Of a stretch of 64,000 nt of DNA, positions 44,780 to 56,411 are shown one piece after another. The notes under the pieces were generated by a model. That model was not told where the DNA came from, ran no database searches, and was given only the letters and a program-made list of their open reading frames with translations. The stretch spans positions 28,115 through 92,114 of the forward strand of contig AQOF01000015.1 in the NCBI GenBank assembly GCA_000565345.1. Direction: 5' to 3'. Source of the DNA: Salinivibrio costicola subsp. costicola ATCC 33508 = LMG 11651 (GTDB taxonomy: Bacteria > Pseudomonadota > Gammaproteobacteria > Enterobacterales > Vibrionaceae). Within the stretch, counting starts at the first letter, position 1, and every line of letters begins with the position of its first letter. The position numbers were made by a program, and so were the translations under genes.

Positions 44780-46074
44780 ATGAACAAATGGAGTCACGCC
44801 CTCATCACTGGCGTTTTAGTGTTGCTGACCCCCTTAACCCAAGCAGCACCTCAAGAGCTAGATCGCGTCATCGCCGTTGTGAATGACGGTGTGGTGCTGA
44901 ACAGTGAAATGACGGCCATGCGCCAAACGGTCACCCGTAATGCGGCCAACGGAGATCGGGAATTACCGCCTCAAGACGTTCTTGAAGAGCAGATGCGCGA
45001 GCGACTCGTTGTTGAAGAACTACAGCTACAGGAAGCAAAGCGGCTAGGCATCCAAATTGACGACAGCCAGTTACAACAAGCGATCAAAAATATTGCTAAA
45101 GAGCAATCGGTCAGTGTGAGTGCTCTGCGCGACAAAATGGCAGAGCAAGGGATCGCATGGAATCAATATCGGGAGCAAGTTCGCCGAGAGCTCACGATTT
45201 CAGAAGCGCGCAATGCACAGGTACGCCGCCGTATTAGCATTTTGCCGCAAGAAGTTGAGACATTAGCCAGTCAGCTTAACGAACAGCAGATGCAAAAAGT
45301 GCGTTATAAGCTCTCTCATATCCAACTCAAATTGGATGATGATGCGGACAAAGCTGAACGTGACGCGGTGAAAAAGCAAGCGTATCGCTTAGTCGATACA
45401 TTACGTCATGGCGGCAACGTGGCGGAGCTGGCGATGGAATATTCTAAGGGACCCAAAGCACTTGATGGCGGTGATTGGGGCTGGTTGCGCCTAGAAGAAA
45501 TGCCAACGATTTTCGCCGACCAAATTACCAACCAAGGAAAAGACGCTATTATCGGGCCATTTCGCAGTGGTGTGGGTTTTCATATTTTGAAAATCGATGA
45601 TGTGCAAGGTTTGGAAACGGTCGCCGTTACCGAAGTTAAAGCCCGCCATATTTTGATCAAACCCTCGATCGTACTCAGTGATAAAGGCGCGAAAAAAGAG
45701 CTCAATCAGCTGATTGCACAAATCGAGCGTGGCGAACAAACCTTTGCCGACCTCGCCAAACAATATAGTGATGACCCGGCTCTGCCGTTAACGGGGGGGA
45801 CTTAGGCTGGTCAACCACAGAAGCTTATGTGCCCGCGTTTAAAGCCAAAGTCGATAGTTTGCCAAAAGGTCAAATTAGTGAGCCTTTTAAGACCGTGCAT
45901 GGCTGGCATGTGGTTGAAGTGACCGATCGTCGCGATGTCGATAAAACCGATGCGGCGGTTAAAAACCGTGCTTACCGTATGCTGTTTAACCGCAAATTTA
46001 ATGAAGAAGCGCAAGCCTGGCTGCAAGAGCTGCGCGCGGGTGCCTATGTTGAGGTGATCAATGATGACAGCTGA
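44780..46074 (+). CDS. surA: Periplasmic chaperone/peptidyl-prolyl isomerase SurA (frame broken once)
   Basis: Escorts outer-membrane proteins to the BAM complex. Signal peptide MNKWSHALITGVLVLLTPL with cleavage after TQA; mature part APQELDRVIAVVNDGVVLNS is typical. N-terminal chaperone module, then two parvulin domains (KVRYKLSHIQLKLDDDADK; EVKARHILIKPSIVLSDKG) and a C-terminal helix. The frame breaks near 45778 (GG for GGG); repair gives SDDPGSAVNGGDLGW. About 431 residues. ATG 44780 chosen for its ribosome site and the signal peptide. Overlaps pdxA. Confidence 0.93.
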
Positions 46075-47048
46075 GCGTATCGCAATCACCCCTGGCGAGC
46101 GGCGGGCATTGGTCCGGATTTGGTCTTAGCAATGGCCCTGCTCTCTTGGCCACATCAGCTGGTAGCCATCGCCAATAAACAGATGCTGGCAGCGCGAGCC
46201 GAAGCGCTCAATCTCGCCGTGAGTTTGCGGGACTATGACCCATCAGCACGGCCTCGCCCTCATCAAGCAGGGGAGCTGGTCGTTGCAGATACCCCGATGG
46301 GCGCAGATGTTGTGCCAGGCCAGTTAGATGAGCCAATGGTCGCTATGTGCTCGACACGCTGACTCGTGCGGCAGAAGGCAATATGACCGGCGAATTTGCA
46401 GCGGTTGTCACCGGGCCTGTCCATAAAGGGATCATTAATCGCGCCGGCGTTTCCTTCAGCGGTCATACTGAGTTTTTTGCCCAACACGCCAACGTCAACC
46501 AAGTGGTGATGATGCTGGCCACCGAAGGCTTACGTGTCGCGCTGGTGACGACGCACATCCCACTCGCCTATGTGGCTAAAGCTATTACCCGTGAGCGCTT
46601 GCATGACGTCATTGCGATTTTGCATCAAGACTTACAACAAAAATTCGCCATTAAGCAACCGCGCATTTATATCTGCGGTCTCAACCCGCACGCGGGAGAG
46701 GACGGCTGCTTGGGTCGAGAAGAAATCGACATCATTGAGCCAGCGCTTGATGAGTTACGCCAACAAGGCATGGATATTATTGGCCCACTGCCCGCCGACA
46801 CCCTTTTTCAGGATAAATATTTGCAAGACGCCGACGCTGTCTTAGCGATGTATCACGACCAGGGCTTACCTGTGTTAAAATTCAAAGGATTTGGACGCTC
46901 GGTGAATATCACCTTGGGCCTCCCATTTGTCAGAACATCAGTAGATCATGGTACCGCATTGGATTTAGCGGGTACCGGTACGGCGGATACAGGAAGCCTG
47001 CGGACGGCCATCTCCCACGCCATTGAATTAGTAGATAGCAAAGCATGA
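46061..47048 (+). CDS. pdxA: 4-hydroxythreonine-4-phosphate dehydrogenase PdxA (frame broken twice)
   Basis: NAD-dependent enzyme of pyridoxal-phosphate synthesis. N-terminus [20 protein letters not shown] is restored by one C near 46100; a second repair near 46332 gives [20 protein letters not shown]. Zn-site and active-site motifs: [43 protein letters not shown] and [17 protein letters not shown]. About 329 residues. Start at ATG 46061 or 46064 inside the end of surA; its stop overlaps the rsmA start by four bases. Confidence 0.93.
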
Positions 47049-47851
47049 GCGATAAAGTCCATCAAGGCCACCGTGCCAGAAAACGTTTCGGACAAAACTT
47101 CCTAAACGACCCGTATGTCATCGACGGTATTGTCGCGGCAATCAATCCTTTATCCGGTGAAAACCTGGTAGAGATTGGCCCGGGTTTAGGCGCATTGACC
47201 GAACCGGTGACCGAACAAGTCGATCACCTCAACGTGGTCGAACTCGACCGCGATCTTGCCGCGCGCCTGCGAAGCCATCCATTTATGGGACCAAAGCTGA
47301 CGGTTCATGAAGCCGATGCCATGGCGTTTGATTTCGCTGAGCTGGCAAAGCAGGGACCTCTGCGCATTTTCGGTAACTTACCGTACAATGTCTCCACTCC
47401 ATTGATGTTTCATCTCTTTTCCTTTGCTGACCACGTACAGGATATGCATTTCATGCTACAAAAAGAGGTGGTAAAACGTTTGGCCGCAGGCCCAGGCACT
47501 AAAGCCTATGGCCGCCTCACGGTCATGGCACAATACTACTGCAAAGTGGTGCCCGTGCTGGAAGTACCGCCAAGCGCCTTTAAGCCAGCGCCCAAGGTCG
47601 ATTCTGCGGTCGTTCGCCTCGTCCCACATAAAACCTTACCGCATCCAGTCACTAATTTGTCGTGGTTGGAACGTGTTTGTCGTGAAGGCTTTAATCAACG
47701 CCGTAAAACTATCCGGAACGGTTTCAAATCGCTGGTCGATGTTGACACCTTAACCGAGCTCGGAATCGATCCCAGTTTACGTCCAGAGAACATGACACTG
47801 GCGCAATTCTCTAGCCTCGCAAATTGGTTAGATGCCAATCACTCATCATAA
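47045..47851 (+). CDS. rsmA: 16S rRNA dimethyladenosine transferase RsmA (KsgA)
   Basis: Dimethylates A1518 and A1519 of 16S rRNA with S-adenosylmethionine. Starts [20 protein letters not shown], with SAM-binding [13 protein letters not shown] and the catalytic [18 protein letters not shown]. 268 residues, intact. Start overlaps pdxA (ATGA), indicating coupling. Confidence 0.96.
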   Translation: MSDKVHQGHRARKRFGQNFLNDPYVIDGIVAAINPLSGENLVEIGPGLGALTEPVTEQVDHLNVVELDRDLAARLRSHPFMGPKLTVHEADAMAFDFAELAKQGPLRIFGNLPYNVSTPLMFHLFSFADHVQDMHFMLQKEVVKRLAAGPGTKAYGRLTVMAQYYCKVVPVLEVPPSAFKPAPKVDSAVVRLVPHKTLPHPVTNLSWLERVCREGFNQRRKTIRNGFKSLVDVDTLTELGIDPSLRPENMTLAQFSSLANWLDANHSS

Positions 47852-47865
47852 ACAGGAGTCTTGAC

Positions 47866-48249
47866 TTGCAAGCCACTGAACCCGCGCAATTCGAGGTCCA
47901 CGTCGCCACTCAATACGTGGAAGACCAATCGGAACCAGACCATGAACGCTTTGTCTTTTCCTACACGGTTACGATTAAAAATGTAGGAGATGCCCCCGCA
48001 CAGTTGATGCGAAGAAAGTGGCTGATCACTGACGCTAATGGCAAGGAGTTGGAAATCGAAGGTGAGGGTGTTGTCGGCGAGCAACCTAAGATTGCCGCAG
48101 GCGAAAAGTATACCTATACCAGTGGTACCATCATTGAAACGCCTGTTGGGGTGATGCAAGGGTTTTATACCATGCAAGATCAAGATGCGCAGTCTTTTAA
48201 GGTCAATATTGCACCTTTCCGTCTCGCGCTCCCCAACATTCTTCACTAA
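47866..48249 (+). CDS. apaG: ApaG/Co2+-Mg2+ efflux-associated protein ApaG, TTG start
   Basis: Small beta-sandwich protein of unknown molecular role, almost always next to apaH. Family motifs: DHERFVFSYTVTIKNVGDAP, RKWLITDANGKELEIEGEG and GTIIETPVGVMQGFYTM. No ATG exists at the right place; TTG at 47866 (LQATEPAQFEVHV) follows AGGAG by seven bases and gives 127 residues, the family length, so a TTG start is inferred. Upstream codons in the same frame run back into rsmA and are rejected. Confidence 0.9.
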   Translation: MQATEPAQFEVHVATQYVEDQSEPDHERFVFSYTVTIKNVGDAPAQLMRRKWLITDANGKELEIEGEGVVGEQPKIAAGEKYTYTSGTIIETPVGVMQGFYTMQDQDAQSFKVNIAPFRLALPNILH

Positions 48250-48266
48250 CTCCTCCAAGGAGGCAT

Positions 48267-49082
48267 ATGGCTACCTATCTTGTCGGGGACATCCACGGCT
48301 GCGATAAAGCGCTACATGCTTTATTGGCTGAAGCTGACTTTTCGCCGGCCCGAGATACGCTTTACTCGGTCGGCGATCTCGTCGCACGCGGTCCCGATTC
48401 CCTCGCAGTTTTACGGTATTTTTATCAGCTTGGTGAATCCGCAAAGTTGGTATTGGGCAATCATGATCTCCATTTGCTGGCGGTCGCCAATGGGGTTAAA
48501 CCCGTCAAAGCAAAAGATAAAACGCAACCTATCTTTGATGCACCAGACGCAGACAGACTATTAAACTGGCTGGCTCAACAGCCGCTAATACGCGATGTAC
48601 CCGCACCAGACGGCGGGTTTCTGCTGACCCATGCTGGCATCAGTCCGCAGTGGGATAAATCGACTGCCGTCGCCTGCGCCCGTGAGGTGGAAGCGATTCT
48701 GCGGAGTGAAGACCAAGTTTGGTTATTGGAGAATATGTACCATGACAGCCCTGATCAATGGGATGCTACGCTGACCGGGATAGCACGTTATCGCTATATT
48801 ATTAATAGCTTCACGCGGATGCGTTTTTGTTCCCCTGACGGGCGTTTGGATATGCAGTGCAAACTCCCCCCTGATCAAGCCTTAGGCAGTGGCTTAGCAC
48901 CATGGTTCGAGGTACCTAATCGCCAACCGCTTGAGCAAGCCGTAGTCTTTGGTCACTGGGCGGCATTGAATGGCACTATTCAGCCCAAACTTTATGGGCT
49001 AGATACCGGCTGTGTCTGGGGAGGAAAGTTGACACTCCTGCGTTGGGAAGACAAAGCCTGCTTTACCGTTCCCGCCGAATAG
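48267..49082 (+). CDS. apaH: Symmetrical bis(5'-nucleosyl)-tetraphosphatase ApaH
   Basis: Hydrolyses Ap4A to two ADP. Metallophosphatase motifs in order: YLVGDIHGCDKAL, SVGDLVARGPDSL, LVLGNHDLHLLAV, with LTHAGISPQWD and FGHWAALNGTIQPKLYGLDT near the end. 271 residues, intact. Strong AAGGAGG before the ATG. Last gene of the lptD-apaH series. Confidence 0.96.
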   Translation: MATYLVGDIHGCDKALHALLAEADFSPARDTLYSVGDLVARGPDSLAVLRYFYQLGESAKLVLGNHDLHLLAVANGVKPVKAKDKTQPIFDAPDADRLLNWLAQQPLIRDVPAPDGGFLLTHAGISPQWDKSTAVACAREVEAILRSEDQVWLLENMYHDSPDQWDATLTGIARYRYIINSFTRMRFCSPDGRLDMQCKLPPDQALGSGLAPWFEVPNRQPLEQAVVFGHWAALNGTIQPKLYGLDTGCVWGGKLTLLRWEDKACFTVPAE

Positions 49083-49090
49083 ACAAAAGG

Positions 49091-49573
49091 TTAAGCGCGG
49101 TCCCAAACCGTAAAGGTAAGAGGGTGCGCATTTTTCTCATCCACGGGATGCGTGCCGACCTCGGTTTTTGACCATCCGGTTCCCCATTCTGGAAAACGGG
49201 TATCACCGTCAACGTCTAAATCGATAAAGGTGAGATACAAACGATCAGCCTGAGGTAAAAACGCCTGATAAATAGTACCGCCGCCGATCACCATCACTTC
49301 TTCATAGCCAGCCACCACTTCAAGCGCTTGCTCGGGAGAGCGCACCACAGTCACGTCCTCGGGCGCAAAGTCCGCATCACCACTGACCACCACATTGACA
49401 CGCTTAGGCAGCGGGCGTCCAATCGACTCAAAGGTTTTACGTCCCATCACCACAGGGTGGCCCAGTGTTGTACGCTTAAACCACGCTAAATCAGCGGGCA
49501 AGTGCCAAGGCATTTGATTGTCTTTTCCGATCACGCGGTCGTTTGCCATTGCGGCCACTAAACTAATTCGCAT
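49091..49573 (-). CDS. folA: Dihydrofolate reductase
   Basis: NADPH-dependent reduction of dihydrofolate; target of trimethoprim. Starts MRISLVAAMANDRVIGKDN, active site MPWHLPADLAWFKRTTLGHP and NADPH site VMGRKTFESIGRPLP, with VMVIGGGTIYQAFLPQADR. 160 residues, the normal chromosomal length. Convergent with apaH (eight-base gap). Confidence 0.96.
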   Translation of the reverse strand: MRISLVAAMANDRVIGKDNQMPWHLPADLAWFKRTTLGHPVVMGRKTFESIGRPLPKRVNVVVSGDADFAPEDVTVVRSPEQALEVVAGYEEVMVIGGGTIYQAFLPQADRLYLTFIDLDVDGDTRFPEWGTGWSKTEVGTHPVDEKNAHPLTFTVWDRA

Positions 49574-49591
49574 TGCGCTCGCCTTCCTCGA

Positions 49592-50055
49592 TTAGATCAC
49601 TGGTCGGCGACGATAAAACAATAGTCCAGGCATCGCAAGACCAATTGCCAACGCGGAGAGAATAAAGCCAGCGCTGAGTAAGTTTTCAATCAAACTGGCC
49701 CATAGCGCCGGGCTGTAACCTTGGTTATTAATCGTCACTAGCGCGATCATGGCCTTAAACGCGTACACCCCTGGAATCATGGGAATAATTGCAGCGACGG
49801 TAAAAACCTTCGGGTGAGCCAGGAAGCGCTGAGACCAATACACGCCCAGAAAACCAATCGTGGTCGCACCGGCCAGTGTCGCCCACTCAATCGCCACCCC
49901 CGACTCCATCAGAACAAAGCGTAAACCATGCCCAACCGCACCGCCATAAGCACAATACTTAAGCGCTTTCACCGGAACATTAAAGACTAACGCAAACCCC
50001 ACGGCAGGATCATCGCAAAGAACATGTCTTGCAATAACGCCACAAGTAAGCTCAT
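49592..50055 (-). CDS. yjjB: Threonine/serine exporter-family small membrane protein YjjB (frame broken once)
   Basis: DUF3815/ThrE C-terminal half-like protein with about four membrane helices. The start MSLLVALLQDMFFAM at 50055 joins the main part (PAVGFALVFNVPVKALKY, HPKVFTVAAIIPMIPGVYAF) after restoring a base near 50007 (ATGATCCCTGCC). About 154 residues, the E. coli YjjB length. Its ATG overlaps the yjjP stop (ATGA). YjjP and YjjB together form a ThrE-like transporter; in E. coli the pair has been reported to export succinate. Confidence 0.85.
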
Positions 50056-50881
50056 AACCAGCCCCATGCATCCACCAAGTTCATCGCCCCCACAATACCC
50101 AGTGCCGTGGCAAGGGTCAGTAATGACGCCATGGTCCAACGTGCGATCCCCATATCCACAAATCCTTTCATCATATCCGAGACGGCATTAATAAAGGGAT
50201 ATCCAGGGACCAGCATCAAGACAGATGATGCCATGATCAAAAAAGGCTCATTGCCCCATCCCATGATGGTTCCCGTGCTGGATAGGAGAGTGGTCACCAT
50301 AGCGGTCACTGCAAAGGTCAAAAAAGGGTTAAAGTGACGGTGGGCGATAAGTTGCCGAACCCGCATGCCGGTGGCAGAGGCGACAAAGGTCAGCGCAAAC
50401 ACCACGGCATCGCCGCCAGCTAACCGGCTAAAGGCGGCACATGACAAGCCTATCATCGCAACAACGAGCCAAGGAGGGTAACGGAATGGTTTGATACGGC
50501 TTAAGCGTTTACGTACCGCTAACGCGTCGAGAAAGCCCTTCTCTGCTAAGATCACGGTCCGCTGTATGTCTGTTACAACTTTCATGTTAATACCACGATC
50601 TGGCTACGTCTTGCCGTGGTAATACAATGACCATGACTCAAGGTGGTCACCACCAACGAGCTGGCGGATAACGACAGCTCAACACTGTCTAACCCTAACG
50701 CACGACCGAGCCGGATACTTACATCACTGACAAGTTTGCTCTCCGCACCATGCTGTAATAGCCGTTGCCCAACTTCAATCACTAAACGTGATATCGCGCG
50801 TTGCTCTGGCTCAGTAAGTCGTTTTGTCACCCAAAATCCCTCTTCTCTCTGCGACGCCTTCAGTATTGACGATTGGCTCAT
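50052..50881 (-). CDS. yjjP: ThrE-type exporter component YjjP (frame broken once)
   Basis: DUF1212/ThrE N-terminal family. Soluble N-terminal part AISRLVIEVGQRLLQHGAES and RLGRALGLDSVELSLSASS, then about five membrane helices (YPPWLVVAMIGLSCAAFSRL, ASSVLMLVPGYPFINAVSDM). The frame breaks near 50600 where one base is lost; repair gives TTARRSQDRGINMKVVTDIQ, as in E. coli. I use Met 50881; a TTG at 50926 is an alternative. About 277 residues after repair. Confidence 0.85.
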
Positions 50882-50934
50882 GCCAGTCTTTGATGCAAAT
50901 AAAAGTCTCTTCAATTGTTCGCTCAATCACGGAC

Positions 50935-50962
50935 AAAAAAAGCCGCTGCAATCGGCAGCGGC
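50935..50962 (-). terminator. Terminator of obgE
   Basis: Perfect eight-base stem GCCGCTGC / GCAGCGGC with a five-base loop and seven T on the minus strand, 11 bases after the obgE stop and just before yjjP. Confidence 0.9.
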
Positions 50963-50972
50963 GTGAGTCTGA

Positions 50973-52173
<1,201 letters not shown>

Positions 52174-52301
52174 TCACAACCAGCCTTATCCCAGATTAGT
52201 GAATGGTGATCATATCGATCTTAGGATCATTTTTCAGCGTTGGCCGATTATCTGCGTACCGTGATGAGGCGGTGGCTTGATCGGTGATCCCCAGACACAA
52301 T

Positions 52302-52328
52302 AAAAAGCCCCGCCATAAGGCAGGGCTT
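52302..52328 (-). terminator. Terminator of the rplU-rpmA operon
   Basis: Ten-base stem AAGCCCTGCC / GGCGGGGCTT on the minus strand (one G-T pair), TTAT loop and a five-base T run; 24 bases after rpmA. Confidence 0.88.
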
Positions 52329-52352
52329 CAAAAATTCGCGTTGCGTTGAAGC

Positions 52353-52610
52353 TTATTCAGCTTCGATAGTAACGAATTTACGATTATGACGACCTTTGTT
52401 CTCGAACTTCACTTTGCCGTCTGACAGAGCGAATAGAGTGTGGTCTTTACCGCAACCTACGTTGCTACCTGCGTGGAACTTAGTGCCACGTTGACGCACG
52501 ATGATGTTACCTGCTAGTACAGACTCACCACCGAAGCGCTTAACACCTAGGCGTTTACTTTCTGAATCGCGGCCGTTTTTAGTGGAACCGCCAGCTTTTT
52601 TGTGTGCCAT
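52353..52610 (-). CDS. rpmA: 50S ribosomal protein L27
   Basis: L27, near the peptidyl-transferase centre. [20 protein letters not shown] start with [19 protein letters not shown]; 85 residues, intact. GGAG ribosome site; 18 bases after rplU in the same operon. Confidence 0.97.
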   Translation of the reverse strand: MAHKKAGGSTKNGRDSESKRLGVKRFGGESVLAGNIIVRQRGTKFHAGSNVGCGKDHTLFALSDGKVKFENKGRHNRKFVTIEAE

Positions 52611-52628
52611 CTCTTCTCTCTCCTACTC

Positions 52629-52940
52629 TTAAGCGCTGATGCCAGTGATTTTGACTTCAGTGAACCACTGACGGTGGCCCATGTGCTTGCGAGAATGTTT
52701 ACGACGACGGAACTTAACGATATTCACTTTATCGCCGCGACCGTGAGTAACAACTTCTGCTGTTACGGTTGCACCGCTAACAAAAGGCGCGCCAACTTTA
52801 ACGTCTTCGCCGTTTGCCACTAGCAATACTTTGTCAAGTTCTACACTTGCGCCAGTTTCAACGTCTAGCTTTTCCAAGCGAATAGTCTGGCCTTCGCTTA
52901 CTCGGTGTTGCTTACCACCACTTTGGAAAACTGCGTACAT
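52629..52940 (-). CDS. rplU: 50S ribosomal protein L21
   Basis: L21, binds 23S r[23 protein letters not shown] start, C-terminal [20 protein letters not shown]; 103 residues, intact. Divergent from ispB, the usual arrangement in gammaproteobacteria. Confidence 0.97.
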   Translation of the reverse strand: MYAVFQSGGKQHRVSEGQTIRLEKLDVETGASVELDKVLLVANGEDVKVGAPFVSGATVTAEVVTHGRGDKVNIVKFRRRKHSRKHMGHRQWFTEVKITGISA

Positions 52941-53301
52941 GTTTTACTCCGCATTTCCGCACGGCCTGCTGCATTTATGAACAACAAGGGGTGCGCATAT
53001 AATTCATCAATAGGGCGCGAATTCTACGGTAGAAATTAATTAGAGGCAAGAGGGTAACGCAAGAAAATTGGTGAAAAGCTGCTCAGCATTCATTCCCACA
53101 CATTTTACCGGTGTGATCGCTATCTCGTCATACGTTATCTGGTGTACCATGTCAGTCTTAATACCCGCTCTAGTGCCGATACTGACGAAAGATCCATCAC
53201 CGTCTGTACGTATTAGCGATCGTGACTCTTACCTTACATGGGGTAAGTTGTGTATCGTTAGCTCGGCAGGCAAGTAACTAGGACAACGCCCGGATATATA
53301 C
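52941..53301. promoter_or_regulatory. Divergent promoter region of rplU-rpmA and ispB
   Basis: About 360 bases. On the rplU side, AT-rich DNA near 52995-53040 (for example TTGATG and TATATG on the minus strand) may be the promoter. An open frame at 53068-53277 on the plus strand has no ribosome site or family resemblance and is not called a gene. Confidence 0.4.
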
Positions 53302-54273
53302 ATGGATTTCAAATCAATCCAAGCCTTGATCAGTGATGACATGGCGCAGGTCGACCAAAAAATACTCGCTCAGCTCAATTCTGATGTCGCGCTGATTAAT
53401 CAGCTTGGTTTTTACATCGTTAACAGCGGTGGCAAGCGTTTACGTCCCATGTTGGCCATTTTGGCCGCGCGTGCATTGGGTTACCAAGGTGATAAACACA
53501 CCACTGCAGCCGCTTTCATTGAGTTTATCCACACTGCCACTTTGCTTCACGATGATGTGGTCGATGAATCCGACTTACGCCGTGGTAATGCCACCGCCAA
53601 TGCTTTATTTGGCAATGCGGCAAGCGTCTTGGTGGGGGATTATATTTATACGCGTTCATTTCAGATGATGACCAGCTTACGCTCACTGAGAATTCTTGAT
53701 TTGATGAGTGAAGCGACCAATGTTATTGCCGAAGGTGAGGTGTTGCAGTTAATGAACTGTAACGATCCCGACACCAGTGAAAGCAGTTACATGCAGGTGA
53801 TCTATTCAAAAACAGCGCGTTTGTTTGAATCTGCGACACAGATAGGGGCGATTCTCAACCAAGCGGATACTGATACGGAAAAAGCCCTGCAAGATTATGG
53901 CCGTTACCTGGGGACTGCGTTCCAGCTCATTGATGATGTCATTGACTACACCAGTAAAGATGATGAGATGGGCAAGCAAACCGGTGATGATCTGGCTGAG
54001 GGCAAACCGACGCTGCCTTTGCTTCATGCAATGCAGCACGGCAGTGACGCTGAATCGGCGATGATTCGCGACGCGATCGAAAAAGGGAACGGACGCGACA
54101 AACTCGACGCTATTTTAGCGTGTATGGACGCCTGTGGCTCGCTCGCTTATACCCGTGAACGCGCAGAGCAAGAAGCAGAAAAAGCGGTCCGTGCCCTCGA
54201 TAGCCTTTCTGATTCGCCCTACAAACAAGCCTTAGTCGCGCTCGCCAAGTTGGCCGTTGATCGCAATACTTAG
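53302..54273 (+). CDS. ispB: Octaprenyl diphosphate synthase
   Basis: Makes the polyprenyl side chain of ubiquinone/menaquinone. The two aspartate-rich motifs are LLHDDVVDESDLRRG and FQLIDDVIDYTSKDDEMGKQ; substrate-binding NSGGKRLRPMLAILAAR is at residues 40-57. 323 residues, intact. Single gene with own terminator. Confidence 0.95.
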   Translation: MDFKSIQALISDDMAQVDQKILAQLNSDVALINQLGFYIVNSGGKRLRPMLAILAARALGYQGDKHTTAAAFIEFIHTATLLHDDVVDESDLRRGNATANALFGNAASVLVGDYIYTRSFQMMTSLRSLRILDLMSEATNVIAEGEVLQLMNCNDPDTSESSYMQVIYSKTARLFESATQIGAILNQADTDTEKALQDYGRYLGTAFQLIDDVIDYTSKDDEMGKQTGDDLAEGKPTLPLLHAMQHGSDAESAMIRDAIEKGNGRDKLDAILACMDACGSLAYTRERAEQEAEKAVRALDSLSDSPYKQALVALAKLAVDRNT

Positions 54274-54348
54274 TCAACGTAGGACTTAGTCAGCGCAGAC
54301 TTCACCGCAGTGATACCTCGCTATCACGCTTGTGCCTACATGTAAAAA

Positions 54349-54377
54349 GCGGCGCCCTAATTGGACGCCGCTTTTTT
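54349..54377. terminator. Bidirectional terminator between ispB and mdh
   Basis: GCGGCGCCC / GGACGCCGC stem (one mismatch) with a five-base loop, T run on the plus strand and A run on the other side. Confidence 0.82.
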
Positions 54378-54389
54378 CGTTCTTGCCGT

Positions 54390-55328
54390 TTATTTTGCGG
54401 CGAACTCTTCACCCATTTGGATATCGTTATGCAGGGTGTCTAACATCTTTTCCATCGCTTGCTGTTCAAAGGTGCTCAGCTCACCGATGTCTAAGATTGC
54501 CTCGACACCATTTTTACCTAAATGTACAGGCTGCGCGAAAAAGCGTGCGTGTTCACCGCTGCCTTCAACGTACGCACATTCAACCACATTAGCTTCACCT
54601 TGCAACGCTCGCACTAAAGACAGGCCAAAACGGCATGCCGCCTGTCCCATGGATAGGGTTGCTGAGCCTCCCCCTGCTTTCGCTTCAACCACTTCCGTCC
54701 CTGCGTTTTGAATACGTGGCGTCAGTGACTCCACTTCTTCTTGACTGAAGGTAACGCCTTTAACTTGCGATAATAGTGGCAAGATCGTCACACCTGAGTG
54801 GCCACCGATCACGGGAATGGAGACGTCACGAGGATCCATTCCTTTAAGCTCGCCGATGAAAGCTTCAGAACGAATCACATCCAGCGTCGTCACACCAAAC
54901 AGTTTGTTTTTGTCATAGACGCCTTTCGCTTTTAAGACATCCGCAGCAATCGCTACCGTGGTATTGACTGGATTAGTAATAATACCAACGCAGGCTTTTG
55001 GACACACATCGGCGATTTTTTCCGCCAATGACTTAACAATACCTGCATTGACATTGAACAAGTCAGAGCGATCCATGCCCGGCTTACGTGCTACCCCTGC
55101 AGAGATCAGCACAACATCGGCCCCTTCTAGCGCCGGGGTTGGATCTTCACCGCTAAACCCTTTAATGCTGACGGGGGTCGGAATATGGCTCAAATCGACG
55201 GCCACACCGGGCGTCACCGGTGCGATATCATATAACGCCAAGTCGGAACCGGCTGGCAGGTTATTTTTAAGTAGTAGGGCTAAGGCTTGACCAATGCCTC
55301 CCGCAGCGCCAATCACAGCAACTTTCAT
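54390..55328 (-). CDS. mdh: Malate dehydrogenase
   Basis: NAD-dependent TCA-cycle enzyme. Starts [20 protein letters not shown]; the substrate loop [34 protein letters not shown] and the catalytic His in [16 protein letters not shown] are present. 312 residues from Met 55328, which follows AGGAG; 39 codons upstream are rejected as non-family. Divergent from argR, the usual order. Confidence 0.97.
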   Translation of the reverse strand: MKVAVIGAAGGIGQALALLLKNNLPAGSDLALYDIAPVTPGVAVDLSHIPTPVSIKGFSGEDPTPALEGADVVLISAGVARKPGMDRSDLFNVNAGIVKSLAEKIADVCPKACVGIITNPVNTTVAIAADVLKAKGVYDKNKLFGVTTLDVIRSEAFIGELKGMDPRDVSIPVIGGHSGVTILPLLSQVKGVTFSQEEVESLTPRIQNAGTEVVEAKAGGGSATLSMGQAACRFGLSLVRALQGEANVVECAYVEGSGEHARFFAQPVHLGKNGVEAILDIGELSTFEQQAMEKMLDTLHNDIQMGEEFAAK

Positions 55329-55582
55329 GTCGTTCTCCTTTCGATATTTCTTATTGTCCGGATCGGTCCGGCTTCTGTTCGGGCACAAATCGCCCATCAA
55401 TGGTGCGAACTGTTGCTTCATCATATGCCCGGGTATACCCCCCACTCAAGCTTGCGGGCGGTGATGATCAGCCTAAGCTCTCATTTTTCGCTCACCCTCG
55501 AAACCGGTGTGCGTTCAAGGCTTAGCCGAGACGTAACAACAGTGATATTGTCGCCATTTTAGGCGCGCAATGATTGCTCCTG

Positions 55583-55600
55583 ATTGCATGTATATGCAAA
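55583..55600. promoter_or_regulatory. ARG-box-like operator upstream of argR
   Basis: ATTGCATGTATATGCAAA, a perfect inverted repeat TGCAT-N4-ATGCA of the size and pattern of an ArgR operator half-pair, 35 bases before the argR start. Suggests autoregulation of argR and possibly control of mdh. Confidence 0.6.
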
Positions 55601-55634
55601 ATAGCTACTCGTTTGTCATTACGAGTCTGCCGTC

Positions 55635-56105
55635 ATGCGTAACTCAGAAAAACAAGACCAATTAGTTCGAGCGTTTAAAGCGATCCTCAAAGAAGAAAAA
55701 TTCAGTTCTCAAGGCGAAATAGTCGAAGCCCTACGTGCTCAAAGATTTGAGGGCATCAATCAATCGAAAGTCTCGCGCATGTTGACCAAATTCGGCGCTG
55801 TACGTACCCGTAACGCCAAGATGGAGATGGTCTATTGCTTGCCAATTGAGCTCGGTGTTCCGACCACTGGCAGCGCGTTGCGCGAGCTGGTGATGGAAAT
55901 CGACTACAACGAGGCCGTGGTCGTGATTCATACCGGTCCAGGTGCCGCCCAATTGATTGCGCGTCTACTCGACTCACTCGGTAAGGCCGAAGGCATTTTA
56001 GGCGCTGTCGCCGGGGACGATACGATCTTTATCACCCCCACCCGAGGTACCAGCACAGAAGCGCTATTTGAAGCGATTTGTGACTTGTTCGAATACCATT
56101 ATTGA
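55635..56105 (+). CDS. argR: Arginine repressor ArgR
   Basis: Arginine-dependent hexameric repressor. N-terminal winged helix [20 protein letters not shown] and [20 protein letters not shown]-terminal oligomerisation/arginine-binding domain with [20 protein letters not shown] and [14 protein letters not shown]. 156 residues, intact. Confidence 0.96.
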   Translation: MRNSEKQDQLVRAFKAILKEEKFSSQGEIVEALRAQRFEGINQSKVSRMLTKFGAVRTRNAKMEMVYCLPIELGVPTTGSALRELVMEIDYNEAVVVIHTGPGAAQLIARLLDSLGKAEGILGAVAGDDTIFITPTRGTSTEALFEAICDLFEYHY

Positions 56106-56411
56106 TTTTTTTATCAGGCAGCGTGACACCGCTGCCTGTCTGCCTTGTCTCATATTTGAAGCACCCTCCCAGAGACAAAAGCGATAACATCTTTTTAATT
56201 TTTCTATATCGCTCTGTTACTATCTGTTTTCAGTACTATCTATTTTTAGCTGCTAACATACTGTCCACGCTTTCGTTGAGGGTCAATGAAAACGCGGGGA
56301 GCAGTGAGCTGCAGACTGGCCAATCACCACACCAGTGAAATAGGCCAAGTAGGCTTTTCTCGGGACACTGCCGCCGCATCAGCGGTGCATATGATAATAA
56401 GGACAAACTGC
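56106..56411 (+). promoter_or_regulatory. Intergenic region before the TRAP permease; hairpin, no binding-protein gene
   Basis: 306 bases without a credible gene. It contains a perfect nine-base hairpin CAGGCAGCG / CGCTGCCTG at 56115-56138, just after argR, with no T run. An AT-rich stretch at 56180-56260 may hold the permease promoter. The open frame extending the permease upstream to 56286 lacks family similarity. Confidence 0.5.

Noticed and set aside
53068..53277. Small plus-strand ORF before ispB
   Set aside because: No ribosome site, no family resemblance, lies in the divergent promoter region of rplU and ispB.
56286..56411. 42-codon N-terminal extension of the TRAP permease
   Set aside because: No family resemblance and a good ribosome site is placed at the internal Met 56412.
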